From an uncultured Clostridium sp. (GTDB lineage Bacteria > Bacillota > Clostridia > TANB77 > CAG-508): a stretch of DNA of 50,582 bases. The stretch spans positions 1 through 50,582 of the forward strand of contig CABUKD010000009.1 of assembly GCA_902492105.1 (NCBI GenBank), given 5' to 3'. This document shows positions 25,554-34,671 of this stretch, one piece after another. The notes under the pieces are model-generated. The model ran no database searches. It had not been told where the DNA came from and saw nothing but the letters and a program-made list of their open reading frames with translations. Position numbers and translations under genes: made by a program. Positions within the stretch are counted from its first letter, which is position 1. Each line of letters begins with the position of its first letter.

Positions 25554-27185
25554 ATGGCAAAAGAAATTAAATTTGGAGAAGATGCAAGAAAAAGCTTGCT
25601 AAATGGTGTTAATAAATTAGCTGACACTGTAAAAGTAACATTAGGACCAAAAGGTAGAAATGTAGTACTTGACAAAAAATTTGGAGCACCTTTAATTACC
25701 AATGATGGTGTTACCATTGCAAAAGAAATTGAATTGGATGATCCTTTTGAAAATATGGGAGCTCAAATTGTAAAAGAAGTTTCTATTAAAACCAATGATA
25801 TTGCAGGAGATGGAACTACAACCGCTATGGTTTTAGCACAAAACATGATTCGTGAAGGTGTAAAAAACGTAGCAGCTGGTGGAGACCCAATGGCAATTAA
25901 AAGAGGAATGGATAAAGTTTCTTCAAAAGCAATTGAAGCTTTAAAACAAAATAGTGTGCAAGTTAGTGGAAAAGAAGACATTGCAAGAGTAGCAAGCATT
26001 TCTGCAGATAATACAGAAGTAGGAGAACTAATCTCAGAAGCTATGGAAAAAGTTTCTAAAGATGGTGTTATTACAATTGAAGAATCTAAAACTTCTCAAA
26101 CAGAATTAAATGTAGTAGAAGGAATGCAATTTAATAAAGGTTATGTATCTCCATATATGGTAACAGATACCGAAAAAATGGAAGCAATTGTAGATAATCC
26201 ATATATTTTAATTACAGATAAGAAAATTAGTAATATTCAAGAAATTTTACCATTGTTAGAAGCTTTAATGCAACAATCTGGCAAATTAGTCATTATTTGT
26301 GATGATATTGAAGGAGAAGCACTATCTACTTTAATTTTAAATAAATTAAGAGGAGTTATTAATGTAGTAGCTGTAAAAGCTCCTGGATATGGTGACAAGA
26401 GAAAACAAATGCTAGAAGATATTGGTATTTTAACAGGAGGAGAAGTAATTACCTCTGATTTAGGCTTAGAATTAAAAGACACAACCATTGAACAATTAGG
26501 TAGAGCAAAACAAGTAAAAGTACAAAAAGAAAATACAATTATTGTAGATGGTATGGGAGATAAAGAAAAAATTAAAGAAAGAGTTAACCAATTAAAAGCT
26601 CAAATTGCAGACGAAAAGAGCGAATACGAAAAAGAAAACTTACAAGAACGTTTAGCTAAAATTGCAGGTGGAGTTGCTGTAATTGGTGTAGGTGCTGCAA
26701 CAGAAGTTGAAATGAAAGACAGAAAACTAAGAATTGAAGACGCTTTATCTGCTACAAAAGCAGCAGTAGAAGAAGGTATTGTTGCAGGTGGTGGAACAGC
26801 TTACATTGACATTATTCCAGTTGTTAGCAAAGAAGTAGAAAGCTTGCATGGAGATGAAAAAATAGGTGGTAAAATTATTTTAAGAGCACTAGAAGAACCA
26901 GTAAGACAAATAGCAGTAAATGCTGGATTAGAACCATCTGTTATTCTAGAAAAAGTAAAAAATAGTCCAGTAGGTGTTGGATTTAATGCTGCAACAGAAG
27001 AATATGTAGATATGAAAAAAGCAGGTATTGTAGACCCTACTAAAGTATCTAGAAGTGCACTTCAAAATGCAGTATCTATTGCATCTATGATTTTAACAAC
27101 AGAAAGCTTAGTAACAGATAAAAAAGAACCAAAAGATTGCAAATGCGGACATGAAGACCATGAAGATATGAATGGTATGTATTAA
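25554..27185 (+). CDS. groEL: Chaperonin GroEL
   Basis: This 60-kDa chaperonin subunit starts at ATG 25554 (MAKEIKFGEDARKSLL), preceded by AAGGAGGAAG; the longer frame from 25527 is not needed. It has VTLGPKGRNVVLDKKFG, NDGVTIAKEI, GDGTTTAMVLAQ with the catalytic Asp, and the C-terminal GVGFNAATEEYVDM. Length is normal at about 543 residues. The tail is not the usual Gly-Gly-Met repeat but CKCGHEDHEDMNGMY, with Cys and His that could bind a metal. Confidence 0.97.
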   Translation: MAKEIKFGEDARKSLLNGVNKLADTVKVTLGPKGRNVVLDKKFGAPLITNDGVTIAKEIELDDPFENMGAQIVKEVSIKTNDIAGDGTTTAMVLAQNMIREGVKNVAAGGDPMAIKRGMDKVSSKAIEALKQNSVQVSGKEDIARVASISADNTEVGELISEAMEKVSKDGVITIEESKTSQTELNVVEGMQFNKGYVSPYMVTDTEKMEAIVDNPYILITDKKISNIQEILPLLEALMQQSGKLVIICDDIEGEALSTLILNKLRGVINVVAVKAPGYGDKRKQMLEDIGILTGGEVITSDLGLELKDTTIEQLGRAKQVKVQKENTIIVDGMGDKEKIKERVNQLKAQIADEKSEYEKENLQERLAKIAGGVAVIGVGAATEVEMKDRKLRIEDALSATKAAVEEGIVAGGGTAYIDIIPVVSKEVESLHGDEKIGGKIILRALEEPVRQIAVNAGLEPSVILEKVKNSPVGVGFNAATEEYVDMKKAGIVDPTKVSRSALQNAVSIASMILTTESLVTDKKEPKDCKCGHEDHEDMNGMY

Positions 27186-27220
27186 AAGATTTTCTGACAG
27201 AAAAAAATAAATAGAAAATG

Positions 27221-27276
27221 AAAAAATATAGTGAATTTGATAGCACTACAAAGTGCAAAAATTCACTATATTTTTT
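27221..27276 (+). terminator. Terminator after groEL
   Basis: 27221-27238 pairs with 27259-27276 (about 18 bp, A/T-rich outer part), with a small inner CACT/AGTG stem and a six-T end. Confidence 0.85.
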
Positions 27277-27463
27277 GTCAGTGGGGACGGAGAATTTTGA
27301 CAACTGTTAGTAGAAAAAATGTAACTAGTTCAGATAATATATCTTATGAATATGGAATGAGTAAAATTATTTGAAAGTTGACAAGTATGGTATAATATTT
27401 ATGTATAACTATGAAAAAACAACATTTTGAAATATAATAAATAATGAACTAATGGGGGAAAAA

Positions 27464-28844
27464 ATGAAAAAAGTAGCTTTTTATACTTTAGGCTGTAAAG
27501 TAAATCAATACGAAACAAATGCTATGATGCAAAAACTACAACAAGCAGGATATGAAATAGTAGACTTTGAAGAAAAGGCAGATATCTATATTATTAATAC
27601 TTGCACTGTAACAAACATGGCAGATAAAAAATCTAGACAGATGCTAAGAAGAGTAAAAGAAATAGCACCAAATTCTATTTTAGTTGCAGTAGGATGTTAT
27701 GCACAAGTGGCAAAAGAAGAACTAGAAAAAATTCCGGAAATAGATTTAATATTGGGTATTAATGAAAAAAATGATATTGTAAGATATATAGAAAAATCAA
27801 TGGAAAGTAAAAAAATGGCAAAAATAAATACAACAAACAAATCATTTATAGAAGAAAAGCTCAAAAAAGAAAATTGCATGTTACAGGTTTCAGATGTAGC
27901 CAATCAAAAAGAGTTTTTAGACTTTGGAAATGTTACCTACACAGAAAAAACAAGAGCAGTCATCAAAGTACAAGATGGATGTAATCAATTTTGCTCCTAT
28001 TGTATTATACCTTATGCTAGAGGTCGTATTAGAAGTAGAAATCCACAAAGTGTTATTCACGAAATCACAGCAATTAGCAAACAAGGTATTAAAGAAGTAG
28101 TTATTACTGGAATTCATTTAGCTTCTTATGGTAAAGATTTTGAACGGAAAAAAAGTAGAAGAGAAACAAGAATATGGATTAATTGATTTATTAGAAGAAA
28201 TTCAAAAAATAGAAGAAATTGAAAGAATTCGTTTAGGTTCTTTAGAACCAACTTTAATTACAGAAGAATTTGTAACAAGACTTTCCAAACTTTCAAAAAT
28301 TTGTGACCATTTCCATTTATCTTTACAAAGTGGATGTAATGAAACATTAAAAAGAATGAACCGAAAATATACTATTGAAATTTTCGAAAAGGGAGTACAA
28401 CTTTTAAGAAATGCATATCCTAATGTACACTTAACAACAGATATTATTGTAGGTTTTCCAGGAGAAACAGAAGAAGAGTTTCAAACAACCTATGAATTTT
28501 TAAAGAAAATAAAGTTCTATAAAATGCATGTTTTTAAATATTCTCCAAGAAAAGGAACAGTAGCTGCAAAAATGCCAAACCAAATAGATGGCAACAAAAA
28601 AGAAAAAAGAAGTAATTTGCTAATAGAGCTTTCTAACAAAAATGAACTTGCCTATAACCAAGCATATTTAGGAAAAACAGTTGTAGTTTTACTAGAAGAC
28701 AGAGAGAAAGAATATATAAAAGGACACACTACCAATTATATGGTAGTAAAAGTAAAAACAGAAAAAGAATTAGAAAATACTATTCAAAATGTAAAAATAA
28801 TAAAATTAGATGATATGGAATTAATTGGAGAAATTACTTCGTAA
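27464..28844 (+). pseudogene. mtaB: tRNA t6A37 methylthiotransferase MtaB, frameshifted
   Basis: MtaB is a radical SAM enzyme that turns t6A37 into ms2t6A37 in tRNA. The first frame (to 28186) holds the N-terminal MTTase domain (TLGCKVNQYE, VGCYAQ) and the radical SAM motif CNQFCSYC. The second frame (28128-28844) continues with GLIDLLEEIQ, HFHLSLQSGCNETLKRMNR, the FPGETEEEFQ block and a C-terminal TRAM-like part. The frames join if one base is removed from the T run at about 28137-28142. The restored protein is 459 residues. I prefer ATG 27464 over 27452. Sequencing error and real loss are both open. Confidence 0.85.
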
Positions 28845-28986
28845 ATATTGAAAAAATAATAAGAAAATGATATCATAACAATACAGTTGAAAGGGAAAGG
28901 AGAGTTTGCGCTAGATACTTAAAAAATTGCTTAACACAAAAAACAGTATGAATAGCAAAAGTAAACCTAGTACAAACAAAAAAACA

Positions 28987-30744
28987 ATGAAAGCTATAGA
29001 AATTAGAAATAAATATTTAAAATTCTTTGAAAGACATGGACACAAAATTATTCCAAGTGCACCATTAATACCAGAAAACGATCCATCTGTATTATTTACT
29101 ACAGCCGGCATGCAACCTTTGGTACCTTATCTTTTAGGAGAAAAACATCCAGAAGGCACACGCCTTACAGACTACCAAAAATGTTTAAGAACTAATGACA
29201 TTGATGAAGTTGGTGACAACAGACATTTAACCTATTTTGAAATGTTAGGAAATTGGTCTTTAGGAGATTATTTTAAGGAAGAAGCAATAGCTATGAGTTA
29301 TGAGCTATTAACCAAAGAATTTGGAATAGATCCTAACAAATTGTCTGTAACTTGCTTTGCAGGAGACGAAGATGCACCAAGAGATGAGGTGGCAGCAAAT
29401 GCTTGGAAAAAAGCAGGAATTCCAGAAGAAAGAATTTATTTTTATGGAAAAGATGACAACTGGTGGATTGCAGGAGAAGAAGGACCTTGTGGACCAGATA
29501 CAGAAATGTATTTAGATACAGGTAAACCAGCTTGTGGACCAGATTGTCAACCTTCTTGTAGCTGTGGTAAATATGTAGAAATCTGGAATAATGTGTTTAT
29601 GGAATATTACAAATCCAAAGATGGTTCTATTTCTAAATTAAAACAACAAAATGTAGATACTGGTCTTGGATTAGAGAGAATGACCATGTTATTACAAGGA
29701 AAAGAAACTCCATTTGATACAGAAATCTTTTTACCAATTATGGAAAAACTAAAAGAACTTGCAAAACAAGATTCTATAGAAAGTAGAAGAATTGTGGCAG
29801 AACATTTGCGTGCAAGTATTATGGTTATTGCAGATGGTGGTAAACCAAGTAATATAGACCGTGGTTATGTATTAAGAAAACTAATTAGAAGAATGACTAG
29901 ACATTTAAATAAATTACAAATTAATTTAGAGGAACTAGGAAACTTAATTGATTTATACATAGATACTTTACAAGAACTATATCCAGAATTACAAACTAAA
30001 AAAGAAATGATTAAACAAACCATCATAGAAGAAAAGGATAAATTTATCAAAACTTTATCGCATGGAGAAAAAGAATTCGAAAAAGTAGTAGCTAAGGCAA
30101 AACAAGAGAATAAAACTACAATAGATGGGTATACTATTTTTAAATTATATGAAACTTATGGTTTTCCTCCAGAAATTACAACAGATTTAGCAAAAGAGCA
30201 AGGATTTTCTGTAGATTTATCTGAATTTGATAAACTCTTTAAAGAACATCAAGAAAAATCTAGACAAGGTAGTGAACTAAAATTTAAAGGAGGACTTGCA
30301 GAACAAAATGAGCAAACTATAGCTTACCATACTGCAACACACCTTTTACACAAAGCTCTTCAAATTGTATTAGGAGATCATGCAAAACAATGTGGTTCTA
30401 ACATTACTACAGAAAGATTAAGATTTGACTTTACTCATCCAGAAAAAATGACAAAAGAACAATTGCAACAAGTAGAAGATTTGGTAAATGAACAAATTAA
30501 ACGTGATTTACCAGTTACTTGCGAAGAGATGAGCTTAGAAGAAGCAAAAGCATCTGGTGCAACAGGTTTATTCGAAAATAAATATGGAGAAAAAGTAAAA
30601 GTATATACAATTGGAGATTTTAGCAAAGAAATTTGCGGTGGACCTCATGTTACTCATACAGGAGTATTGGGACATTTTAAAATTAAAAAAGAAGAATCTA
30701 GTTCAGCAGGAGTAAGAAGAATTAAAGCTATTTTAGAAAAATAG
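28987..30744 (+). CDS. alaS: Alanyl-tRNA synthetase, minimal form
   Basis: The catalytic domain (MKAIEIRNKYLKFFERHGH, TTAGMQPLVPYLLGEKHP, FEMLGNWSLGDYFKEEAI) is complete, followed by the tRNA-binding middle part and an editing domain with HTATHLLHKA and CGGPH zinc ligands. The protein then ends; there is no C-Ala/oligomerisation domain. The usual beta-barrel between middle and editing domains is also reduced to KGGLAEQNE. So it is about 585 residues instead of about 870. The start is uncertain: TTG 28927, ATG 28948 or ATG 28987; the last fits homology best but has weak ribosome binding. AAAGGAG lies at about 28896-28902. Confidence 0.9.
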   Translation: MKAIEIRNKYLKFFERHGHKIIPSAPLIPENDPSVLFTTAGMQPLVPYLLGEKHPEGTRLTDYQKCLRTNDIDEVGDNRHLTYFEMLGNWSLGDYFKEEAIAMSYELLTKEFGIDPNKLSVTCFAGDEDAPRDEVAANAWKKAGIPEERIYFYGKDDNWWIAGEEGPCGPDTEMYLDTGKPACGPDCQPSCSCGKYVEIWNNVFMEYYKSKDGSISKLKQQNVDTGLGLERMTMLLQGKETPFDTEIFLPIMEKLKELAKQDSIESRRIVAEHLRASIMVIADGGKPSNIDRGYVLRKLIRRMTRHLNKLQINLEELGNLIDLYIDTLQELYPELQTKKEMIKQTIIEEKDKFIKTLSHGEKEFEKVVAKAKQENKTTIDGYTIFKLYETYGFPPEITTDLAKEQGFSVDLSEFDKLFKEHQEKSRQGSELKFKGGLAEQNEQTIAYHTATHLLHKALQIVLGDHAKQCGSNITTERLRFDFTHPEKMTKEQLQQVEDLVNEQIKRDLPVTCEEMSLEEAKASGATGLFENKYGEKVKVYTIGDFSKEICGGPHVTHTGVLGHFKIKKEESSSAGVRRIKAILEK

Positions 30745-30759
30745 AAAAGAAAGGAATTC

Positions 30760-31113
30760 ATGAAAGTGGAAGATTGTGTTTTTTGTAAAATTGTGAAAGG
30801 AGAAATTCCTTCAGAAAAAGTATATGAAGATGATGAAATTTTAGCATTTAAAGATATTAACCCAGCAGCACCTATCCATGTTTTAATTATTCCCAAAAAA
30901 CATATTGCTACTTTGCTAGAAATTTCTGATGAAGATAGTGCTTTAATGGGAAAAATAATGCAAGTAGTTCAAAAACTAGCCAAACAATTAGGGATAGAAG
31001 AAAAAGGATTTCGTTTAATTGCAAATTGCGGACCAGACTCTGGACAAGAAGTAATGCATATTCATTTTCACCTATTGGCTGGAAGACATATGGGACCAAA
31101 AATTATCTCGTAA
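30760..31113 (+). CDS. hinT: HIT family nucleotide hydrolase (HinT-like)
   Basis: This 117-residue protein is a full-length HinT: DCVFCKIVKGEIPS with zinc-type Cys at the start, AFKDINPAAPIHVLIIPKKHI, and the histidine triad HIHFHLLAGR near the end. HinT hydrolyses AMP-lysine and other purine phosphoramidates, including lysyl-tRNA synthetase intermediates. It starts 15 bases after alaS with AAAGGAA upstream, so it is probably in the same operon. Confidence 0.95.
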   Translation: MKVEDCVFCKIVKGEIPSEKVYEDDEILAFKDINPAAPIHVLIIPKKHIATLLEISDEDSALMGKIMQVVQKLAKQLGIEEKGFRLIANCGPDSGQEVMHIHFHLLAGRHMGPKIIS

Positions 31114-31185
31114 ACCTATAGATTATCTTGCAAAGATATGATATAATAGTAATTGTAAGATAAAAGTTTATAGGGGGAAATACAA

Positions 31186-31875
31186 ATGCCAAACAGTAAA
31201 TATAGTAAAGTATTAACAGTTATTTTAGTCCTTGCAATTATAGTAATAGTGGGTTTACTAATTTTTATAGGAATCGATTGGTATAAAACCTATATTACAG
31301 GGGCAGATGCAGAAAACGGAATTGGCGAATTTGATGGATATATTAATAATATTTTATCAAATAGTGAGCAAACCAATACGGAAAACAATACTGAAGTAGT
31401 AGAACCAAATGTAAATATAGAAAATACAGTACAAAATACAACAGGTGGTGGAGAAGGAAGCTCTAATACAGGACTTACCTATAAGGGATACAAGGTGGTA
31501 GGAAAAATAGAAATTCCTAAAACAGATGTAAGCTATGTAATATTAGATAAAGTAACTCCTAAATCATTAGAAACTTCTATAGGGCTTATGTATGGAGCAG
31601 GTATTAATCAAGTAGGAAATACTGTTTTAGCAGGACATAACTTTAGAAATGGAACTTTCTTTTCTAACAATAAGAAATTAACAGAAGGTGACAAAATTTA
31701 TTTAACAGATATGCAAGGAAATAAGGTAACTTATGTAATATACCATAAATACACCACAAATGCTAATGACTTTAGTTATGCAACTAGAGATACAAAAGGA
31801 AAGAGAGAAGTTTCTTTAACTACTTGTACAGATGATACAAAAAATAGGTTAGTCATTTGGGCAGCAGAAGAATAA
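31186..31875 (+). CDS. Sortase (class D-like transpeptidase)
   Basis: This 229-residue protein has an N-terminal membrane anchor (about 7-31), a Ser/Thr/Asn-rich linker, and a sortase beta-barrel from about 95. The catalytic His is in VLAGHNFRNGTFF, the Cys in SLTTCTDDTKNRLV, with the Arg seven residues later. It should attach surface proteins to peptidoglycan or polymerise pili. No LPxTG substrate gene is visible nearby. GGGGGAAA lies upstream of the ATG. Confidence 0.88.
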   Translation: MPNSKYSKVLTVILVLAIIVIVGLLIFIGIDWYKTYITGADAENGIGEFDGYINNILSNSEQTNTENNTEVVEPNVNIENTVQNTTGGGEGSSNTGLTYKGYKVVGKIEIPKTDVSYVILDKVTPKSLETSIGLMYGAGINQVGNTVLAGHNFRNGTFFSNNKKLTEGDKIYLTDMQGNKVTYVIYHKYTTNANDFSYATRDTKGKREVSLTTCTDDTKNRLVIWAAEE

Positions 31876-32014
31876 AAATGAGAAAAATGTTAACAATCAG
31901 AAAAATTAAAATTCAAAATAAAAATAGATAATCTGAAAAAAATAGAAGATAACTGTTGACAAATAACAACATTATGTTGTACAATTATATATGCGTGCAA
32001 GCGTAATATGTGAT

Positions 32015-32092
32015 GGTGGATGTAGCGTAGTTGGTTAACGCGCCAGTTTGTGGCACTGGAGACCGTGGGTTCGAGTCCCATCTTCCACCCCA
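32015..32092 (+). tRNA. tRNA-His (GUG)
   Basis: A cloverleaf can be drawn with anticodon GTG in a perfect 5-bp stem (CCAGT/ACTGG), a D arm with GTTGGTTAA and a T loop TTCGAGT. The extra G at position -1 typical of tRNA-His is at 32015, paired with C73, and CCA is encoded. One T-T mismatch sits in the acceptor stem. It is followed 23 bases later by a split tRNA-Gln gene. Confidence 0.93.
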
Positions 32093-32114
32093 TAATATAA
32101 TTGTAAAAATATAT

Positions 32115-32154
32115 TGGGCTGTAGCCAAGCGGTAAGGCACTAGACTTTGACTCT
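32115..32154 (+). pseudogene. 5 prime half of a tRNA-Gln(UUG) gene split by the mobile element
   Basis: Acceptor (TGGGCTG), D arm and the anticodon arm through the TTG anticodon are present, then the sequence leaves the tRNA after GACTTTGACTCT. The missing 3 prime half is at 42503-42549. Joining the halves gives a perfect anticodon stem (CTAGA/TCTAG) and acceptor stem, so this was an intact gene before insertion. Confidence 0.92.
32143..32154 (+). other. Left attachment core (attL)
   Basis: The 12-bp core GACTTTGACTCT, containing the tRNA anticodon, is repeated at the right end. The element begins after it with non-tRNA sequence. Confidence 0.85.
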
Positions 32155-32189
32155 TTAACGGTTTAAAGTTATTCCAAACTCGCAAAAAC

Positions 32190-32219
32190 TTGACATATAT
32201 AGAGTTTGAATGATATACT
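32190..32219 (+). promoter_or_regulatory. Promoter for the element-borne tRNA-Gln
   Basis: TTGACA (32190-32195), an 18-bp spacer and TATACT (32214-32219) lie inside the element, about 80 bases before its tRNA gene. Transcription would start near 32226. Confidence 0.8.
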
Positions 32220-32237
32220 ATTTTTGAAATTTGCCAA

Positions 32238-32258
32238 TGTCAAACAGAATGTCAAACA
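32238..32258 (+). repeat. Left-end arm-type repeats
   Basis: TGTCAAACA occurs twice, at 32238-32246 and 32250-32258. The same pair recurs near the right end at 42343-42351 and 42354-42362. Paired repeats inside both ends of an integrase element are likely arm sites for the integrase or excisionase. Confidence 0.65.
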
Positions 32259-32299
32259 AACTCATCATAAAACAAATTTTTAAATTTAATATTAAACAT

Positions 32300-32374
32300 T
32301 GGGCTGTAGCCAAGTGGTAAGGCATATGACTTTGACTCATACATGCGCTAGTTCGAATCTAGCCAGCCCAGCCA
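32300..32374 (+). tRNA. Element-borne tRNA-Gln (UUG), complete
   Basis: All stems pair perfectly: acceptor TGGGCTG/CAGCCCA, anticodon TATGA/TCATA around CTTTGAC with TTG, T arm GCTAG/CTAGC around TTCGAAT. Discriminator G is followed by encoded CCA. It differs from the split host gene in the anticodon stem, T stem and discriminator, so it is not a simple copy. It lies between attL and the integrase gene, downstream of its own promoter. Confidence 0.95.
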
Positions 32375-32443
32375 ATTTAAAAGAATTATCTATATAAACT
32401 TATTTTCGAGAGTGGGTTTAAATATGATAATTTTTTTATTTTA

Positions 32444-33617
32444 TCAAAGAGTAATTGCTTCTGATAAAACATTTGCAGAAATATTTTTTGTGTTACTTTC
32501 TAAATGTGTATATAAATTAGCAGTAGTAGAATAGGTAGAATGACCTAGCCACTCTTGTATTGCTTTCATAGGAACATTTTTTGCTAATAATAAACTAGCA
32601 CAGGAATGTCTTAAATCGTGAAAACGAATATGTCTTAAATTCTGCTTTTTTAGTAGTAATGAAAAATGGTCAGTTATATACTCTGGTCTAAATATTTTGC
32701 CAACACTATCTACAAAAATATAATCTTTATATTCTTTTATATAACTATTTCCACATAATTTTTTATTGTTTTCAATTTTCTTCTTGTGTTCAAGTAAAGC
32801 CTCTTTAATTTCTGGAATTAAAGGTAAAGACCTATAACTTGATTTGTTTTTAGTTTTATCTTTTAAGAGCAATGTTCGTTTATCATCTACAATAGCCTCA
32901 ATGACTTTGTGTTTAATTACTATTGTATTGTTAGTAAAGTCAAAAGCAGACCATTTTAAACCTAAAACTTCACTTCTTCTTAATCCATAAAAACTTGCGA
33001 TTAGTATTACTAATTCTAATGGATCATTTTTAGATTTTTCAAAAAGTAATTGTAATTCTTCTAAAGTATAGTGGTCGCCAATAAATTGATTTTTCTTTGG
33101 TCTTTCAATTTTATCAGCAGGATTAGTAGGAATAATATCCAGTTTCATTGCAGTATCTAAAGCTTTTCTTATATTGGCATGATAATGTAATATAGAATTT
33201 CCATTTAATCCTTTTGCATATAAAGAGTCATAGAATTTTTGTATATGAACAGGTTTTAAATCTTTCAATTTAATATTTTTTCCGTTTAAAAAACTCTGTT
33301 GTTTTGGTAACTACAGTCTTATAAGAATTATAGGTATTTTCTTCAATTCTATGCTTATATGATTCTAGCCACTCATTCAGATATACTTCAAAATATTTTT
33401 CTGCCTCATCAGTTTCAAAAGTAGATTCTGTTGGTAAATAGTCTTTATAATTTTGTTTAATTTCGTCTAACTTTTGATTTGCTAGTCTTTTGTTATTCCC
33501 TTTTTCTGTAATTCCTGTAGGAATCCATTTTTGTTTTCTTTTGTTGTTACTATCTCTGTAACTTAAAATAACATAGTATAAACCATGTTGTATAAATAGG
33601 TTTGCTGTTATATTCAT
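32444..33617 (-). pseudogene. int: Tyrosine recombinase/integrase of the element, frameshifted
   Basis: Two frames make one phage-type integrase. The first (33270-33617) holds the N-terminal AP2-like arm-binding region (TANLFIQHGLYYVILSYRD) and part of the core-binding domain. The second (32444-33268) completes it (LKDLKPVHIQKFYD) and holds the catalytic domain: Arg in YGLRRSEVLGLKW, the HDLRH box, then WLGHSTYSTTANLYTH with the final Tyr. One extra base in the A/T6 run near 33288-33293 explains the break. Restored length is about 390 residues. If the break is real, the element cannot excise by itself. Confidence 0.9.
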
Positions 33618-33704
33618 AAATACTCCTTTCTTTTCATAACAACTAAAATTAACCTACTTATTGATATCATAACTATAATACCATGAAAGTAAATTAAAAT
33701 CTAG

Positions 33705-33917
33705 TTATATTTCATTTTGATTTGTTAAATAGGCGATAACATTTCTTTTTGGTATTTTATATTCTCTACCAACTTTTAAGGCTTGAATGGTATTATTTTT
33801 TACTAATCTGTATGCAAGTGTAATACCAATACCAAGCATTTCTTTTAATTGTTTGATATCTACTAAATCTGGATATGAAGTAAACATCATTTGATAATTT
33901 TCTTTAATAGTACCCAT
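33705..33917 (-). CDS. Excisionase-like helix-turn-helix protein
   Basis: This 70-residue protein (from ATG 33917, with AAGGAGG upstream) has a MerR/excisionase-type HTH: LVDIKQLKEMLGIGITLAYRL followed by the wing ALKVGREYKIPKRNVIAYL. Such genes next to an integrase encode Xis, which biases recombination to excision. The longer frame from 33947 would place the ribosome site inside the gene. Confidence 0.85.
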   Translation of the reverse strand: MGTIKENYQMMFTSYPDLVDIKQLKEMLGIGITLAYRLVKNNTIQALKVGREYKIPKRNVIAYLTNQNEI

Positions 33918-33987
33918 ATTGTAAGTCCTCCTTTCTCTAAAATTCACAATAAAAAAGACCTATTAAGTAATCTTAATAAAAGTCCTG

Positions 33988-34455
33988 TTAATAACTATAA
34001 ACATATCTATTTTTATATTTTTGTGTTGGAACTTTGATATTCATATTTATTGATTTTGGAACATCAGATCCAACTTTTAATTTTTTATCTATTACTAAAA
34101 TTCCTTTGCTATTTGTATGATAAGCACTTGAGTTCCATTTTGCAAAAGCATAGTCTGACATATTATTAGTAGTATAAGATAATTCTATTGCATCTTGTTT
34201 TTGCTGTGCTATCATTTGCTCATAACTGTTGTCATCTTTCTTTGGTCTGTCATAAGTTTTAAAATATTCTTGTAAATAAACTTTTCTATTTTCTGCATTT
34301 GTCTTTTTACGAGTTTCCTTTTCTTGTTTGTTTCTATTGTCAGCTTTTACAACTTTTGAAATATAAGGACAGCTTTTTCCAACTATTTTAGCAATTTCAT
34401 TTTGTTTTAGATGTTGATTATAATATAAGTCTAAAATCTGTTCTTTAGTATTCAA
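33988..34455 (-). CDS. Helix-turn-helix regulator of the element
   Basis: This 155-residue protein opens with TTG after a GGAGG site about 11 bases upstream. Its N-terminus (EQILDLYYNQHLKQNEIAKIV and GKSCPYISKVVK) is a sigma-like helix-turn-helix. The rest is polar and lysine-rich without a family I recognise. It sits upstream of xis and is divergent from the 34672 gene, so it may regulate both sides of the 34456-34671 gap. A role in excision or transfer control is inferred from position only. Confidence 0.7.
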   Translation of the reverse strand: MNTKEQILDLYYNQHLKQNEIAKIVGKSCPYISKVVKADNRNKQEKETRKKTNAENRKVYLQEYFKTYDRPKKDDNSYEQMIAQQKQDAIELSYTTNNMSDYAFAKWNSSAYHTNSKGILVIDKKLKVGSDVPKSINMNIKVPTQKYKNRYVYSY

Positions 34456-34671
34456 TTATTTTTCATCCTCCTTAGGTTAATTTTTTGTTTGCAAGTTTTT
34501 AAATACAATTCGCCTATTGACATTTGTTATTAATTGTTGTATGATTATATTGTAAAAAATCTTACATAACAATTTCATATTGTTATTATATAATTATATT
34601 TTACATTTGTCAATACAATTTTAAATATTTTATTGAAATTTTTTACATAAATTTAATTGGAGGAATAAAAA

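Noticed and set aside
28128..28186. Programmed frameshift in mtaB
   Set aside because: No slippery heptamer with a downstream structure or internal ribosome site is evident, MtaB is not known to use frameshifting, and four other genes here show the same sign of error.
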